Positions 8,260 through 17,237 of a stretch of DNA of 64,000 nt are shown here, in pieces. The stretch lies in the NCBI GenBank assembly GCA_015075635.1, contig JABTUA010000001.1:186001-250000 (forward strand). The letters run 5' to 3'. Position 1 is the first letter of the stretch. Every line of letters starts with the position of its first letter. The notes below the pieces were generated by a model. That model ran no database searches, was not told where the DNA came from, and worked only from the letters and a program-made list of their open reading frames with translations. The DNA comes from Polyangiaceae bacterium (GTDB lineage: Bacteria; Myxococcota_A; Polyangia; Polyangiales; Polyangiaceae). The position numbers and the translations under genes were made by a program.

Positions 8260-9074
8260 GCGCTGTTTTGAACACGCTGCGCGAGATCGCCGAGCAGGCG
8301 GCGCTCATCATCAACGAGGTCTACTCGCAGCCCTTCGACGTGGACTACAAGGCGCCGCGGGACCCGGTGACCGAGGCCGATCGCCGCGCCAACGAGCTGA
8401 TCTGCCGGCGCCTCGCCGCGGCGTTTCCCGGCGTGCCCGTGGTCGCCGAAGAGAGCGATCCCGAGAGCTTCGCGGGTTACCGCGGGGCGGAGCGCGTGTT
8501 CTTCGTGGATCCGCTGGACGGCACGCGGGAGTTCGTGAAGAAGAACGGCGAGTTCGTGGTGATGATCGGCCTGCTCGAGGCCGGCCGCCCCGTGTGCGGG
8601 CTGGTCCATGCGCCGGCCACGGGCACGACCTGGCAAGGGCGCGTGGGTGAAGGCGCGGAGGTCGTCCAAGTCGATGGGACGCGACGACCGCTCGGCGTCA
8701 GCGCCACTGCGAGGCTCTCCGAGGCGCGGGTGCTCTCGACCCGGTCGCACCGGAGCCCGGCGCTCGAAGCAGCACTGGCCGCCTTGGGAGTCCGCCGACT
8801 CGACGCGCTGGGCAGCGCCGGGCTGAAGTGCGCGGAGGTCGCCGCCGGCACGGCCGACGCCTACGTGGCACCGGCCCGCGCGGGCAGCCGCTGGGACGTG
8901 TGCGCCGGCGAGGCCATCATCCACGCGGCGGGCGGGCGGTTCACCGACGCCTTCGGCGAGCCCATCGACTACCTGAGCGAGAGCTTGGTGAACGAGCGCG
9001 GAATCGTCGCGAGCAACGGCCGTCTGCACGCCGAGATCCTGGCGCGTCTGGCGGACGCTCGCGCGAAGGGCTGA
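8256..9074 (+). CDS. cysQ: CysQ-like 3'(2'),5'-bisphosphate nucleotidase / inositol monophosphatase family
   Basis: A 272-residue Mg-dependent phosphatase of the inositol monophosphatase superfamily. Metal ligands are visible in DPVTEADRRAN (about 30-40), VVAEESD (about 64-70), VDPLDGTREFVKKNGEF (about 85-101) and, near the C-terminus, SRWDVCAGEAI (about 208-218). The DPLDGTxEF pattern followed by NGEFVVMI is characteristic of CysQ, which hydrolyses 3'-phosphoadenosine 5'-phosphate and supports sulfate assimilation. It starts at GTG 8256 within the previous stop. No sulfate genes are adjacent, so the physiological substrate remains open. Confidence 0.8.
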   Translation: MSAVLNTLREIAEQAALIINEVYSQPFDVDYKAPRDPVTEADRRANELICRRLAAAFPGVPVVAEESDPESFAGYRGAERVFFVDPLDGTREFVKKNGEFVVMIGLLEAGRPVCGLVHAPATGTTWQGRVGEGAEVVQVDGTRRPLGVSATARLSEARVLSTRSHRSPALEAALAALGVRRLDALGSAGLKCAEVAAGTADAYVAPARAGSRWDVCAGEAIIHAAGGRFTDAFGEPIDYLSESLVNERGIVASNGRLHAEILARLADARAKG

Positions 9075-9076
9075 GC

Positions 9077-10225
9077 ATGCGACAGGAAGCCGAAGTCGTG
9101 ATCGTCGGCGCGGGCATCATGGGCCTGGCCATCGCGTACAACCTGGCAAAGCACCAGGGCTTGCGCGACATCGTGGTGCTGGACCAGTCGTATCTGTGCG
9201 GCGGTGCCAGCGGGCGCAACGGCGGCGGCGTGCGGGCGCAGTGGTCCAGCGAGGCCAACGTGCGCCTGATGCAGGAGTCGCTGCGCATCTGCCGGGACTT
9301 CGCCCGCGAGCACCGCATCAACACCTGGTTCAGACAGGGCGGGTACCTCTTCCTGGTGCGGAGCGACGCCAAGGCCAAGGCGCTGGCCGAGAGCGTGAAG
9401 CTTCAGAACGAGTGCGGCCTGACCACGCGGCTGCTCGAGCCGAAGCAGGCCCGCGGGGTCGTGCCGGAGCTGTCCACCGACGGCGTGGTCGCCGCCTGCT
9501 ACAACCCCGACGACGCCGTGGTCTTTCCCTGGCCGTTCGTCTGGGGCTACGCCGACGGGGCGCGGACCCGGGGCGTGGAGGTCGAGACCTTCACCCGCGT
9601 CACCGGCATCGAGACGACGGGCAAGCGCGTGAGCGCGGTCGTGACCGACAAAGGCACGATCAAGACGAGCCGCGTGGTGAACGCCGCAGGCGCGCTCAGC
9701 CCGGAGGTGGCGCGGCTCGCCGGCATCACGCTGCCGAACCGGCCCCATCGCCACGAGATCTGCTCGAGCGAGCCGCTCAAGCCCTGGCTCGAGCCGCTGG
9801 TGGCGGATCTCAGCGACGGCCTCTACTTCTCGCAGTCCACTCGCGGCGAGATCGTCGGCGGCATCAGCAACGAGAAGGTGCCGCACGGCGCCGACCAGGG
9901 CTCCTCGTACCGGTTCCTGGCGCTCTACTCGCGCTCGCTGCTCCGAGCCTGCCCCATCCTCGGCTCCGTGAAGATCCTGAGGCAGTGGGCCGGTCTCTAC
10001 GACATCACCCCCGACTCGAACCCGATCGTGGGCGAGATCGACGAGCTCTCGGGCTTCTTCCTCGCCTGCGGGTTCATGGGGCACGGCTTCATGATGGCGC
10101 CCGTGATCGGCAAGCTGATGGCCGAGGTCGTCGCCGGCGGCGCGGTCCCGGAGGTCTTCGAACGCTGGAACCTGCGCCGCTTCGAGCAGGGTGCGTTGCT
10201 CAGCGAGGGCATGATCATCGGCTGA
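9077..10225 (+). CDS. FAD-dependent oxidoreductase, sarcosine oxidase beta/DAO family
   Basis: A 382-residue flavoprotein of the D-amino-acid oxidase superfamily. The FAD-binding dinucleotide fold is VVIVGAGIMGLAIAYNLA (about 7-24). It is followed by the loop GGASGRNGGGVRAQW, which is very close to the sarcosine/dimethylglycine oxidase beta subunit. The C-terminal GFMGHGFMMAPVIGKLMAE is the second flavin-contact block of the same subgroup. It starts two bases after the cysQ-like stop, so the three-gene run from 7315 is probably one transcript. A dehydrogenase acting on N-methyl or imino/amino acids is expected; no partner subunits are present. Confidence 0.8.
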   Translation: MRQEAEVVIVGAGIMGLAIAYNLAKHQGLRDIVVLDQSYLCGGASGRNGGGVRAQWSSEANVRLMQESLRICRDFAREHRINTWFRQGGYLFLVRSDAKAKALAESVKLQNECGLTTRLLEPKQARGVVPELSTDGVVAACYNPDDAVVFPWPFVWGYADGARTRGVEVETFTRVTGIETTGKRVSAVVTDKGTIKTSRVVNAAGALSPEVARLAGITLPNRPHRHEICSSEPLKPWLEPLVADLSDGLYFSQSTRGEIVGGISNEKVPHGADQGSSYRFLALYSRSLLRACPILGSVKILRQWAGLYDITPDSNPIVGEIDELSGFFLACGFMGHGFMMAPVIGKLMAEVVAGGAVPEVFERWNLRRFEQGALLSEGMIIG

Positions 10226-10232
10226 TCTCGCC

Positions 10233-10256
10233 GAGCTGACGCAGCGCGTCACGCTC
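10233..10256 (+). terminator. Hairpin after the DAO-family gene
   Basis: TGACGC (10237-10242) and GCGTCA (10246-10251) form a perfect 6-bp stem with a 3-base loop. It can be extended by GAG (10233-10235) against CTC (10254-10256). It starts 8 bases after the stop at 10225. No T tract follows, so terminator function is inferred only from position. Confidence 0.35.
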
Positions 10257-10265
10257 CACCCTTCG

Positions 10266-10295
10266 TTGACAGGGGCTTTGAGGCCGACGTACGGT
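10266..10295 (+). promoter_or_regulatory. Possible sigma-70 type promoter for the HEAT-type lipoprotein
   Basis: A perfect TTGACA lies at 10266-10271. The best -10 box at a tolerable spacing is TACGGT (10290-10295, 18 bases), which matches only 3 of 6 positions. It would drive the gene whose start is at 10400. The -35 box is convincing, the -10 box is not. Confidence 0.3.
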
Positions 10296-10399
10296 CCGGC
10301 GGGGTTTTGGACCGCCGGATCCCTGGGGCTTTCGCGCCCTTCACGGCTCCCCGGCCCCCGAACGAACCCGATCCAGACAGACTCCGGAGGCACTACGAG

Positions 10400-12187
10400 A
10401 TGTTCCGCTCCTCGCGCGCTTGTGCGTCGCTCATCCGCTCCCTGCTCCTCGGCACCGCCACCACCGCGTTCGCGGTCACGGCGTCCAGCGTCCTTCTGGT
10501 CGGCTGCAAGGACGAGAGTCAGCCCGACTACTGGGTCTCGAAGCTGGACGACCCGTCCTGGCGGGCTCGGTCGGTCACCCGCCTGGGGCAGTTCTTCGAA
10601 GACGCCAGCAGCAAGGCCAAGGGGGACAACAACGCCCCCGAGGTCCAGAACCTGCTCAACAAGATCGTCGATCCGCTGACCAAGACCTACGTGGACAAGT
10701 ACAGCGAGATGGACACCAAGACCCGGGTCGCGCTGATCAAGCTCCTGGCCTCGTTCCGGGACAAGCGCACCGAGCCGGCGCTGAAGAAGGCCTTCGAGGA
10801 GTTCGCCAAGAAGCCGGCCACCAGCAAGGACGACGCCGACATCAAGTGGGCCGTGCGCGCCTCGTCCGACCTGAAGATCGAGTCGCTGAACGACCCGTTG
10901 GTGCAGGCGTTCTTGAAGCTTCGCGCCAGCACCATGCTCGGCGGCATCGCCTACAAGGACTTCAACGACGCCATGGTGCAGATCAAGGCGAAGAGCTGGA
11001 CGGGCCCGTTGATCTCGGCGCTGGAGGCCCCCATCGAGCGCCCCGCGGGCGACAAGGACAAGGACAAGATCGATCCCTACCGGGACCAGCTGTTCTGGCA
11101 GACCACGGCGGCGCAGGTGCTCGGCGAGCTCGCCGCGCCCGAGGCCGTGGAGCCCATGGTCAAGATCATGCTCGACCCGTCCAAGGTGGACTGCCAAGCC
11201 ACGGCCATCCTGGCCATGGTCAAGATCGGCAAGCCCGCCGCCGAAGCGGCCGTCAAGCTGCTCAAGGGCGAAGACGAGAAGATGATCGCCTTCCACTACC
11301 GGCGCCTGAAGGAGCTCAAGCAGATCAAGGAAGAAGACGAGAAGAAGATGAAGGAGAAGCCCCAGGATGCGCCGCACGTGCAGACGGCGGCCATCATGGT
11401 GGGCACCATCGGGCGCGGCGAGGGCGTCGCGCCCATGCTCGACGCGCTTCAGAAGGCCGAGAAGGACGTGACTCGGGCGCTGATCGCGCGCGAGCTGGTG
11501 AAGCTACCGGAGTCACCGGACACGATGAAGGCCTTCAAGGAGACCTTCGAGAAGATTTCGATCGAGGCCAACGTGCCACCGGGCATGAACGCGCTTCAGA
11601 TGCTCGCGGAGGCCGCCGGTCAGTTCTACAACGCCGACGAGTTCGTGGACTGGCTGCTCGAGCGCGCCGAGAAGACCAAGGGCAGCGGCGAGGACCTGAA
11701 GGCCCTGCAAGGCGCGATCCTCGTCACCACCATCAAGCTCGCCAAGGCCAGCCAGCTCGACAAGGTGAAGGCCGCGGTGGACAAATACGGCACCAAGCTC
11801 GAGAAGGACCTGTACGCGCAGGCCGAGAAGCTGGTGAAGACCTGCGGCGACAAGCCCGACTGCTACCTGGGCGAAATGGAGAAGAGCTCGAACCAGGAGC
11901 AGGCCACGCAGTTCGTCGCCATCAAGGCGGGCTACATGGGCGCCATCCTGGGCGGCGACGCGCAGCGCGACGAGCTCGTGACTCGCATCGACTCGTTCGA
12001 GAACGCGGCGGTGCGCTTCGTGGCAGCGCAGACCATCGACCACCTCTCGCCCAAGGGCTCGAAGGAAGCCGCCGCCAAGCTGCGCAAGGTCATCGACAAG
12101 AACGCGGAGAGCGGCGACCGCGACAAGATCGCCGGCGACGCGCCCGTCAAGCAGGTGATGTACCGCATCGAAGCGCGCGCGGACTGA
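10400..12187 (+). CDS. HEAT-repeat-like lipoprotein
   Basis: A 595-residue lipoprotein. The start at 10400 is fixed by GGAGG at 10386-10390; a longer frame upstream from 10307 has no signal peptide. The N-terminus carries a long signal ending in VLLVGC (Cys about 36). The body is helical with Ala/Leu-rich units reminiscent of HEAT/armadillo repeats, for example AAQVLGELAAPEAVEPMVKI and TAAIMVGTIGRGEGVAPMLD, and there is a Lys/Glu-rich insert near 310-345. Such proteins are usually scaffolds for protein-protein contacts in the periplasm. The FHA-GAF activator gene follows after 47 bases and may be co-transcribed. Confidence 0.72.
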   Translation: MFRSSRACASLIRSLLLGTATTAFAVTASSVLLVGCKDESQPDYWVSKLDDPSWRARSVTRLGQFFEDASSKAKGDNNAPEVQNLLNKIVDPLTKTYVDKYSEMDTKTRVALIKLLASFRDKRTEPALKKAFEEFAKKPATSKDDADIKWAVRASSDLKIESLNDPLVQAFLKLRASTMLGGIAYKDFNDAMVQIKAKSWTGPLISALEAPIERPAGDKDKDKIDPYRDQLFWQTTAAQVLGELAAPEAVEPMVKIMLDPSKVDCQATAILAMVKIGKPAAEAAVKLLKGEDEKMIAFHYRRLKELKQIKEEDEKKMKEKPQDAPHVQTAAIMVGTIGRGEGVAPMLDALQKAEKDVTRALIARELVKLPESPDTMKAFKETFEKISIEANVPPGMNALQMLAEAAGQFYNADEFVDWLLERAEKTKGSGEDLKALQGAILVTTIKLAKASQLDKVKAAVDKYGTKLEKDLYAQAEKLVKTCGDKPDCYLGEMEKSSNQEQATQFVAIKAGYMGAILGGDAQRDELVTRIDSFENAAVRFVAAQTIDHLSPKGSKEAAAKLRKVIDKNAESGDRDKIAGDAPVKQVMYRIEARAD

Positions 12188-12234
12188 GCGCGCGGCGCTC
12201 GGCCGGCCCGGGCGGCAGAGAGAAGAGCCAGGAG

Positions 12235-14190
12235 ATGGCCAGCGTCAGGCTCGAGGTACTGAACGGCAGCGCAAAAGGCCGGGTCCTCGAGCCCGACGGG
12301 GACGTCGTGCGCATCGGGCGCGCTGCCACGAACGAGCTGCAGCTCGAGGAGACGCACGTCTCCGGCGAGCACGCCCGGCTGGTGATCGGCGCCGAGCGCG
12401 TGACCTTGGAGGATCTGCGCAGCACGAACGGGACGGCCATCCTCCGCGGCACGCAGCGCATTCTGCTCGGCGAGGCCAGCTCGCTCCGCACGGTGCTCGA
12501 GTCCGGTGACGTTGTCGAGCTGGGCGGCGCGGCGGAAGAGAGCACCGGCGTGCGCGTCGAGCTCGGCGCCGAGCGCGAGCCCTCCCACGTGGTGAGCGTC
12601 CGGCCCATCGGCGAGCTCCCGGGTTTCACCGCGTCGAGCGAGCGGAACACCGGCGTGCTCGCCACGCTGTACCGAGTCGAGAAGGCCATTGGCGGGGCAG
12701 CCGACCTGGACTCGGTGCTGGTAGCCGTGGCGGACGCCGCGCTCGAGCTGGTGCCGGCCGCGACCCACGCCACGCTGGTCCTGCGCGACGACATCGAGAC
12801 CGAGGCGGAGCGCGGCGACGCCGGCTACGTCCCCGTGCTGACCCGGGTGCGCGGCGCCGAAGGTCGGGGCGAGGCGCCGGGCGGCGCCGTGGCGGTGACG
12901 CGCAGCGTGTTCCGCAAGGTGGTGCGCGAGCGCGCGGCGGTCCTGGCCGCCGACGCTCCGGCCGAGTCTTTCAGCTCCGAGTCGTTGCTCGGGGCCAGCA
13001 TCCGCAGCACCATCGGCGTGCCGCTGTGGAAGGGCGAGGAGATCCTGGGCGTGGTGCAGGTGGACAACCGCGCCTCGCCGGGGATGTTCGACTCGGCCGA
13101 CCTCGAGGCGCTGGGCGTGCTGGCGGCGAGCGCCTCTCTGGCCGTCGCCAACGCGCGCCTGGTGCGGCGCCTCTTGGCGGCCGAGGAGCAGCTCCAGAAG
13201 GAGAACTCGTTCCTCAAGAGCCGCGAGCGCGCCAAGACCAGCGGCGCCGTGGAGATCATCGGGCAGAGCCGGGCGATCCGCGAGCTGATGAAGCAGCTCG
13301 ACAAGGTCGTGGACACCCGCGTCACCGTGCTGGTCGAGGGCGAGACCGGGACGGGCAAGGAGCTGATCGCGTCGGCGGTGCACTACCGCTCACGTCGCCG
13401 CGCCAAGCTCTTCGTCGCACAGAACTGCGCGGCCCTGCCGGAGAACCTGCTGGAGAGCGAGCTCTTCGGTCACAAACGCGGGTCGTTCACCGGGGCCACG
13501 GAGGAGAAGCGCGGCCTGTTCGACGTGGCCGACGGCGGCACCTTGTTCCTGGACGAGGTGACCGAGATGCCCCTCGCGCTCCAGGCCAAGCTGCTCCGGG
13601 TGCTCCAGGAGGGGGAGATTCGTCCCGTGGGCGCCACCCACACCAAGATCGTGGACGTGCGCATCGTCGCCGCCTGCAACCGGAACCTGGAGAAGGAGGT
13701 GCAGGCCGGGCGCTTCCGCGAGGACCTGTACTACCGGCTCAAGGTGTTCCCGATCCGCGTTCCGCCGCTGCGCGAACGGCGCGACGACGTGCCGCTCCTG
13801 GCAGGCCACTTCCTGGAGCGCTACACCAAGGAGGTCGGCAAACCCGTAGCGGGATTCTCGCAGGGGTCCATGGAGCTGTTGATGGCGTACGACTGGCCCG
13901 GCAACGTGCGCGAGCTGGAGAACGAGATCCAGCGCCTGGTGATCCAGGCCGAGCCGGACGGCTTCATCACGCCGGATCTCTTGAGCCCCCGCGTGCGGCA
14001 GATGGAGGGCGTGATCGCCCAGGCCGGCGCGGTCAAGGGCTCCCTCAAGGACATGGTCGAGCGGGTGGAGAAGTACTTCATCCTGGAGACGCTGCGCGAG
14101 CACGGCAACAACAAGACCAGCGCGGCCAAGACGCTGGGCATCACCCGAGAGGGGTTGCACAAGAAGCTCAAGCAGCTGGGGATTGGCTGA
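12235..14190 (+). CDS. Sigma-54-dependent activator with FHA, GAF, AAA+ and Fis-type HTH domains
   Basis: A 651-residue enhancer-binding protein of the type abundant in myxobacteria. Residues 1-100 form an FHA phosphothreonine-binding domain (RIGR 26-29, SGEHAR from 43, STNG 63-66). Residues about 140-315 are a GAF domain and 340-575 the AAA+ domain. The latter has Walker A GETGTGKE (369-376), the sigma-54 loop GSFTGA (416-421, Ser in place of the usual Ala) and Walker B GGTLFLDE (434-441). The C-terminal 45 residues form a Fis-type helix-turn-helix. An FHA input suggests control by a Ser/Thr kinase instead of a histidine kinase. Targets are unknown. Confidence 0.9.
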   Translation: MASVRLEVLNGSAKGRVLEPDGDVVRIGRAATNELQLEETHVSGEHARLVIGAERVTLEDLRSTNGTAILRGTQRILLGEASSLRTVLESGDVVELGGAAEESTGVRVELGAEREPSHVVSVRPIGELPGFTASSERNTGVLATLYRVEKAIGGAADLDSVLVAVADAALELVPAATHATLVLRDDIETEAERGDAGYVPVLTRVRGAEGRGEAPGGAVAVTRSVFRKVVRERAAVLAADAPAESFSSESLLGASIRSTIGVPLWKGEEILGVVQVDNRASPGMFDSADLEALGVLAASASLAVANARLVRRLLAAEEQLQKENSFLKSRERAKTSGAVEIIGQSRAIRELMKQLDKVVDTRVTVLVEGETGTGKELIASAVHYRSRRRAKLFVAQNCAALPENLLESELFGHKRGSFTGATEEKRGLFDVADGGTLFLDEVTEMPLALQAKLLRVLQEGEIRPVGATHTKIVDVRIVAACNRNLEKEVQAGRFREDLYYRLKVFPIRVPPLRERRDDVPLLAGHFLERYTKEVGKPVAGFSQGSMELLMAYDWPGNVRELENEIQRLVIQAEPDGFITPDLLSPRVRQMEGVIAQAGAVKGSLKDMVERVEKYFILETLREHGNNKTSAAKTLGITREGLHKKLKQLGIG

Positions 14191-14206
14191 GCACGAGGAG
14201 AAAAGG

Positions 14207-14575
14207 ATGCGCGCGCTCTGTTCGTTGGTGTTGCTGGGATTTGCGCTGAGCTTCTCGGCTTGCGGGGACGACGACGACGACCGCGGGGGAGTGGGCCCCG
14301 GTAGCAGGCTGGTCGGTGGCGCCTGCAACGACCACGCGGACTGCAAGGAGCGCTGCGTCGAAGGCAAAGACTACCCGGGGGGTATGTGCACGGTCTCGTG
14401 CGGGAGCGACCACGACTGCCCGTCGGGCTCCGCGTGCATCGACGACTCCGGCGGCATCTGCGCGGCGCTCTGCGGTGGCAACTCGGACTGCGACGGCTTC
14501 GGTCCGGGCTGGGCCTGCCGCGACCGCAGTCGCCGCAACGCGCCGGGTGACGTGGCGGTGTGCCGGGGCGACTGA
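14207..14575 (+). CDS. Cys-rich lipoprotein
   Basis: A 122-residue lipoprotein with signal and lipobox ending in SFSAC (Cys about 21), followed by a run of five Asp residues. The body holds twelve Cys in two or three small disulfide modules, with repeats of the form NDHADCKERC, SDHDCPSGSAC and NSDCDGFG. This resembles the EGF/Dickkopf-like Cys modules frequent in myxobacterial exported proteins. The start at 14207 is supported by GAGGAG at 14195-14200. Its stop overlaps the start of the DsbA-like thiol protein by one base (TGATG), a plausible functional link since this protein needs disulfides. Confidence 0.72.
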   Translation: MRALCSLVLLGFALSFSACGDDDDDRGGVGPGSRLVGGACNDHADCKERCVEGKDYPGGMCTVSCGSDHDCPSGSACIDDSGGICAALCGGNSDCDGFGPGWACRDRSRRNAPGDVAVCRGD

Positions 14576-15165
14576 TGCCGAGCCGGCGCGAGCTCCTGGG
14601 CGGCGTGGGCGCCCTCGCCCTGGGTGCCTGCGTTCCGGTCGCGACCGCTTCGGTGCCGCCCCAGCTGCCGCGGCGGGGCGCCGACAAGCCCGAGCTGGTC
14701 GTGCAGGAGATCGGCGATTACCAGTGCCCGTTCTGCGCCGCGGTCCAGCCGGCGGTGAAGCGCGTGATGCAGACCTACGGAGAGCGCGTCGCGCTGGTCT
14801 GGCGTGACTACCCCATCGCGCGCCACGAGCACGCGATGGGCGCCGCCGAGGCCGCGCGGGAGGCAAAGGCCCAGCTCGGCGACGAGGGCTTCTGGCAATA
14901 CCACGACGTGTTGTTCAGGAACCAGAGCACCCTCGCGCCGGCGGACCTGTTGCGCTTCGCGGAGGCGTTCGCCATCGATCGCACGCGCTTGCGCCGGGCG
15001 CTCGAGCTCGGCATCCACCGCGACGGCGTGCTGTCCGACAAGCGCGAGATCGACGCGCTGAAGCTCCCCGGGTTCGGCACGCCGGCGTTCATCATCGGCG
15101 CGGACCTGTTCGTGGGCAACTACAGCTACGAAGAGCTGGCGGGTTTGGTCGAGAACGCGCTCTGA
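14575..15165 (+). CDS. DsbA-family thiol oxidoreductase, Tat-type lipoprotein
   Basis: A 196-residue thioredoxin-fold protein. The signal begins MPSRRELLGG, a good twin-arginine motif, and ends at a lipobox-like ALGAC. The protein is therefore probably exported folded and lipid-anchored. The active site is CPFC (in DYQCPFCAAV, about residues 52-55) and the cis-Pro loop is FGTPAFIIG. The family includes DsbA, DsbG and BdbD-type enzymes that form or isomerise disulfides. It is translationally coupled to the Cys-rich lipoprotein at 14207. Its last 40 bases overlap, on the other strand, the 3' end of the GMC oxidoreductase gene. Confidence 0.82.
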   Translation: MPSRRELLGGVGALALGACVPVATASVPPQLPRRGADKPELVVQEIGDYQCPFCAAVQPAVKRVMQTYGERVALVWRDYPIARHEHAMGAAEAAREAKAQLGDEGFWQYHDVLFRNQSTLAPADLLRFAEAFAIDRTRLRRALELGIHRDGVLSDKREIDALKLPGFGTPAFIIGADLFVGNYSYEELAGLVENAL

Positions 15166-16691
15166 TCCTGCGCCAGCTTCGCCGACAGGTAGTGCGCCAC
15201 CGTCAAGATCGGCGTCATGGTGTGGCTCGACGCGCTGCTGGGAAATCCCGACGAGTCGAACACGTACACGCCGCGGGTGCCGAAGACCTGGCCGTCGGGG
15301 TCGGCGCCGCCTTGGTCCGGCGAGCCCGCGAAGCGCACGCTGCCTTGCTGGTGAGCGGAGATCAGCGGCGCCGTTGCGGGCGCAAACGGCAACGAGTCCG
15401 CCTTGCCGATGTCAGCCTCCGAGTCGAAGAGCAAGGGCGGGATCGTCGGCACGAGCACGCGGCGTGCGCCGGCGGCGAAGTAGATGCGCGCGGCCTCCTT
15501 GATGGCCTCCCGGAGGCGCGCCTTGTGGTTCTCGGCCTGGCGATAGAAGACGATGGGGTGACCGGCGCTCGCGCCCAAGCGCACCGTGCCGGAGGGCCCG
15601 TCTGGGACCAGCAGCAGTGAGGCGGCGATGCGGTCGTAGTTGGCCATCAGCTCCTTGCCGGCTCGACCGACCAGCGGAAGGAGCGAGGCGACGTTGCCCG
15701 GGGTGCCCATCACTGCCTCGATGCGGAAGCCCCAGAGCCCGTGCTCGGGATCGTCGTCCTTCTCGAACTCGGTGACCGCGTAGGCCTGCGGGATGCCGTC
15801 GAAGGCCCGGATGCGCTCGTCGAACAGCGCGGTGATGGGCAGCTGCGGTTGCAGCGTCAGGTGCTTGCCGACATGTTGTGTGCCGATCTCCGAGCGAAGG
15901 AGCAGCTCCGCGCTGCCGATGGCGTTCGCCGCCACGATCACCACCCGTGCCCGGATGTCGAAGTTGCCCTTGGTGTGATAGCCGTGCTCGTCGAGCGTGG
16001 CCACGCTGATCCGTTTGACCTCGGAGCGGAAGTCGTGGATGCGCAACGCGCGCGCGCGCAAGAAGAAGCGCGCGCCCTTGTCCATGGCCTTGGGGATGGA
16101 CACGAAGCGCGGGTTCCGCTTGGCGTTGAGCGGGCAGCCGAGCAGACAGGTGCCGAGGCCCGCGCAGCCGACGCGGTTGTGGAGCATGACCTCGCCGCGT
16201 TTGCCGAGCTTCTCCGCCCCCGCTCGCAACCGGCGGTTGGCCTCGTTCAGCGCCGCCTCGGGGATGCGGTTCGCGGACAGATCTTCCAGCGCCTTGGCCT
16301 TGAACGGCGCCAGAGTCTCGGGCGAGAAGTCGCTGAGCCCGTGCTTCTTTTGCCAGTGCCTGAGCACGCCGTCCGGGATGGGAACGACGTCGGAGACGTT
16401 GATCACCCCGCCGCCGCCCAGGGCGCGGCCTTGCAGCACGCTCACCGACAGGTCCTCGGTGACGCGCCCGCCGCGGTCCATGTAGAGCTGGTCGTACATG
16501 GCACCGTCGCGCTGGGTGAGGTCGGTTCCGGTGCGGTCGCCGCCCTCCTCGAGCACCACGACCTCGCGACCGGCCTCGGCGAGGACGCGGGCGGCCGTGG
16601 CGCCGCCGGGGCCCGAGCCGATGACCAGCACCTCACAGGTCAGCCCCGCGGGCGGCGGCTCTTTGGACAGATCGCGGATGCTGCCGCTCAT
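15126..16691 (-). CDS. GMC-family oxidoreductase, large subunit
   Basis: A 521-residue flavoprotein of the glucose-methanol-choline family. FAD binding is shown by VLVIGSGPGGATAARVLAEA (about 25-44) and the acidic end VVVLEEGG. GGGGVINV and the Cys-containing stretch GCAGLGTCLLGCP follow. The C-terminus has SAHQQGSVRF with the catalytic His and SSASSHTMTPILTVAH. It overlaps the Tat-signal small subunit gene upstream by ATGA (16688-16691), the standard two-gene arrangement of this dehydrogenase type. The enzyme is probably carried across the membrane by the partner signal. The substrate is an unknown alcohol or sterol. Confidence 0.87.
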   Translation of the reverse strand: MSGSIRDLSKEPPPAGLTCEVLVIGSGPGGATAARVLAEAGREVVVLEEGGDRTGTDLTQRDGAMYDQLYMDRGGRVTEDLSVSVLQGRALGGGGVINVSDVVPIPDGVLRHWQKKHGLSDFSPETLAPFKAKALEDLSANRIPEAALNEANRRLRAGAEKLGKRGEVMLHNRVGCAGLGTCLLGCPLNAKRNPRFVSIPKAMDKGARFFLRARALRIHDFRSEVKRISVATLDEHGYHTKGNFDIRARVVIVAANAIGSAELLLRSEIGTQHVGKHLTLQPQLPITALFDERIRAFDGIPQAYAVTEFEKDDDPEHGLWGFRIEAVMGTPGNVASLLPLVGRAGKELMANYDRIAASLLLVPDGPSGTVRLGASAGHPIVFYRQAENHKARLREAIKEAARIYFAAGARRVLVPTIPPLLFDSEADIGKADSLPFAPATAPLISAHQQGSVRFAGSPDQGGADPDGQVFGTRGVYVFDSSGFPSSASSHTMTPILTVAHYLSAKLAQDQSAFSTKPASSS

Positions 16692-17221
16692 TTCGAGAAC
16701 CTCGCGAGCGAAGGCCCCGGATAGCCGATGTGCGGCCAGACCTCCGGGTTGTCGTAGAACACCAGCGCCATGAACTTCCGGAACGCGGTGGCGACCTGGC
16801 GGCGCACCAGCCTGTCGCTGGTGGTCCAGGCCTCGTAGTGGCTGAGGCGTTCGGCGTCCGAGAGGCGCGAGAAGCTCGACCAACGGCGCTCGAAGAGCAG
16901 CGGCCCGAGCTCGAACAAGAGCAGCGCGCGCTGGAGTTTCTTCACGTTGTCCGCCGGCTCCCCGGCCAGGTAAGCGTCGAACGCCCGCCCGAGGTCGAAG
17001 CGCTCCGCGCCGATCTCGAAGGCCCCGCCGCTCGGCAGGAGCGTCTTGGCCAGCGCGTCCAGCGTGCGGTACTCGCGGGCGCTCAGCACCCGGAGGCCCG
17101 CGACGGGTGGCGCGCCGCCGAGCAGCGAGCTCACCCCGCCGCCCACGACCAGGACCGACGCCCCGGCGAGCCCGAGCGCCAGCACGCGACGCCGCGTCAG
17201 GAACCGGAAGCTCTCCGCCAT
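16688..17221 (-). CDS. Gluconate 2-dehydrogenase subunit 3-like Tat protein
   Basis: A 177-residue protein with a twin-arginine signal (FLTRRRVLALGLAGASVL), followed by a helical body of the gluconate 2-dehydrogenase subunit 3 family. The segment REYRTLDALAKTLLPSGG is the family opening motif. In known systems this small subunit carries the Tat signal and escorts a signal-less GMC flavoprotein subunit to the periplasm. That fits here, since the GMC gene starts inside its stop (ATGA overlap). The peroxiredoxin gene ends 16 bases upstream on the same strand. Confidence 0.8.
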   Translation of the reverse strand: MAESFRFLTRRRVLALGLAGASVLVVGGGVSSLLGGAPPVAGLRVLSAREYRTLDALAKTLLPSGGAFEIGAERFDLGRAFDAYLAGEPADNVKKLQRALLLFELGPLLFERRWSSFSRLSDAERLSHYEAWTTSDRLVRRQVATAFRKFMALVFYDNPEVWPHIGYPGPSLARFSK

Positions 17222-17237
17222 CGGGCGGGAGTGTACT

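Noticed and set aside
8969..11377. An 802-codon open frame on the minus strand
   Set aside because: It lies antisense to the DAO-family and HEAT-type genes, its translation is His/Gln/Arg-rich without motifs, and it arises from the strong third-position G/C bias. No start or ribosome site supports it.
10420..12234. N-terminal extension of the FHA-type activator frame
   Set aside because: The extension is a shifted reading of the HEAT lipoprotein. The FHA domain starts cleanly at the ATG at 12235.
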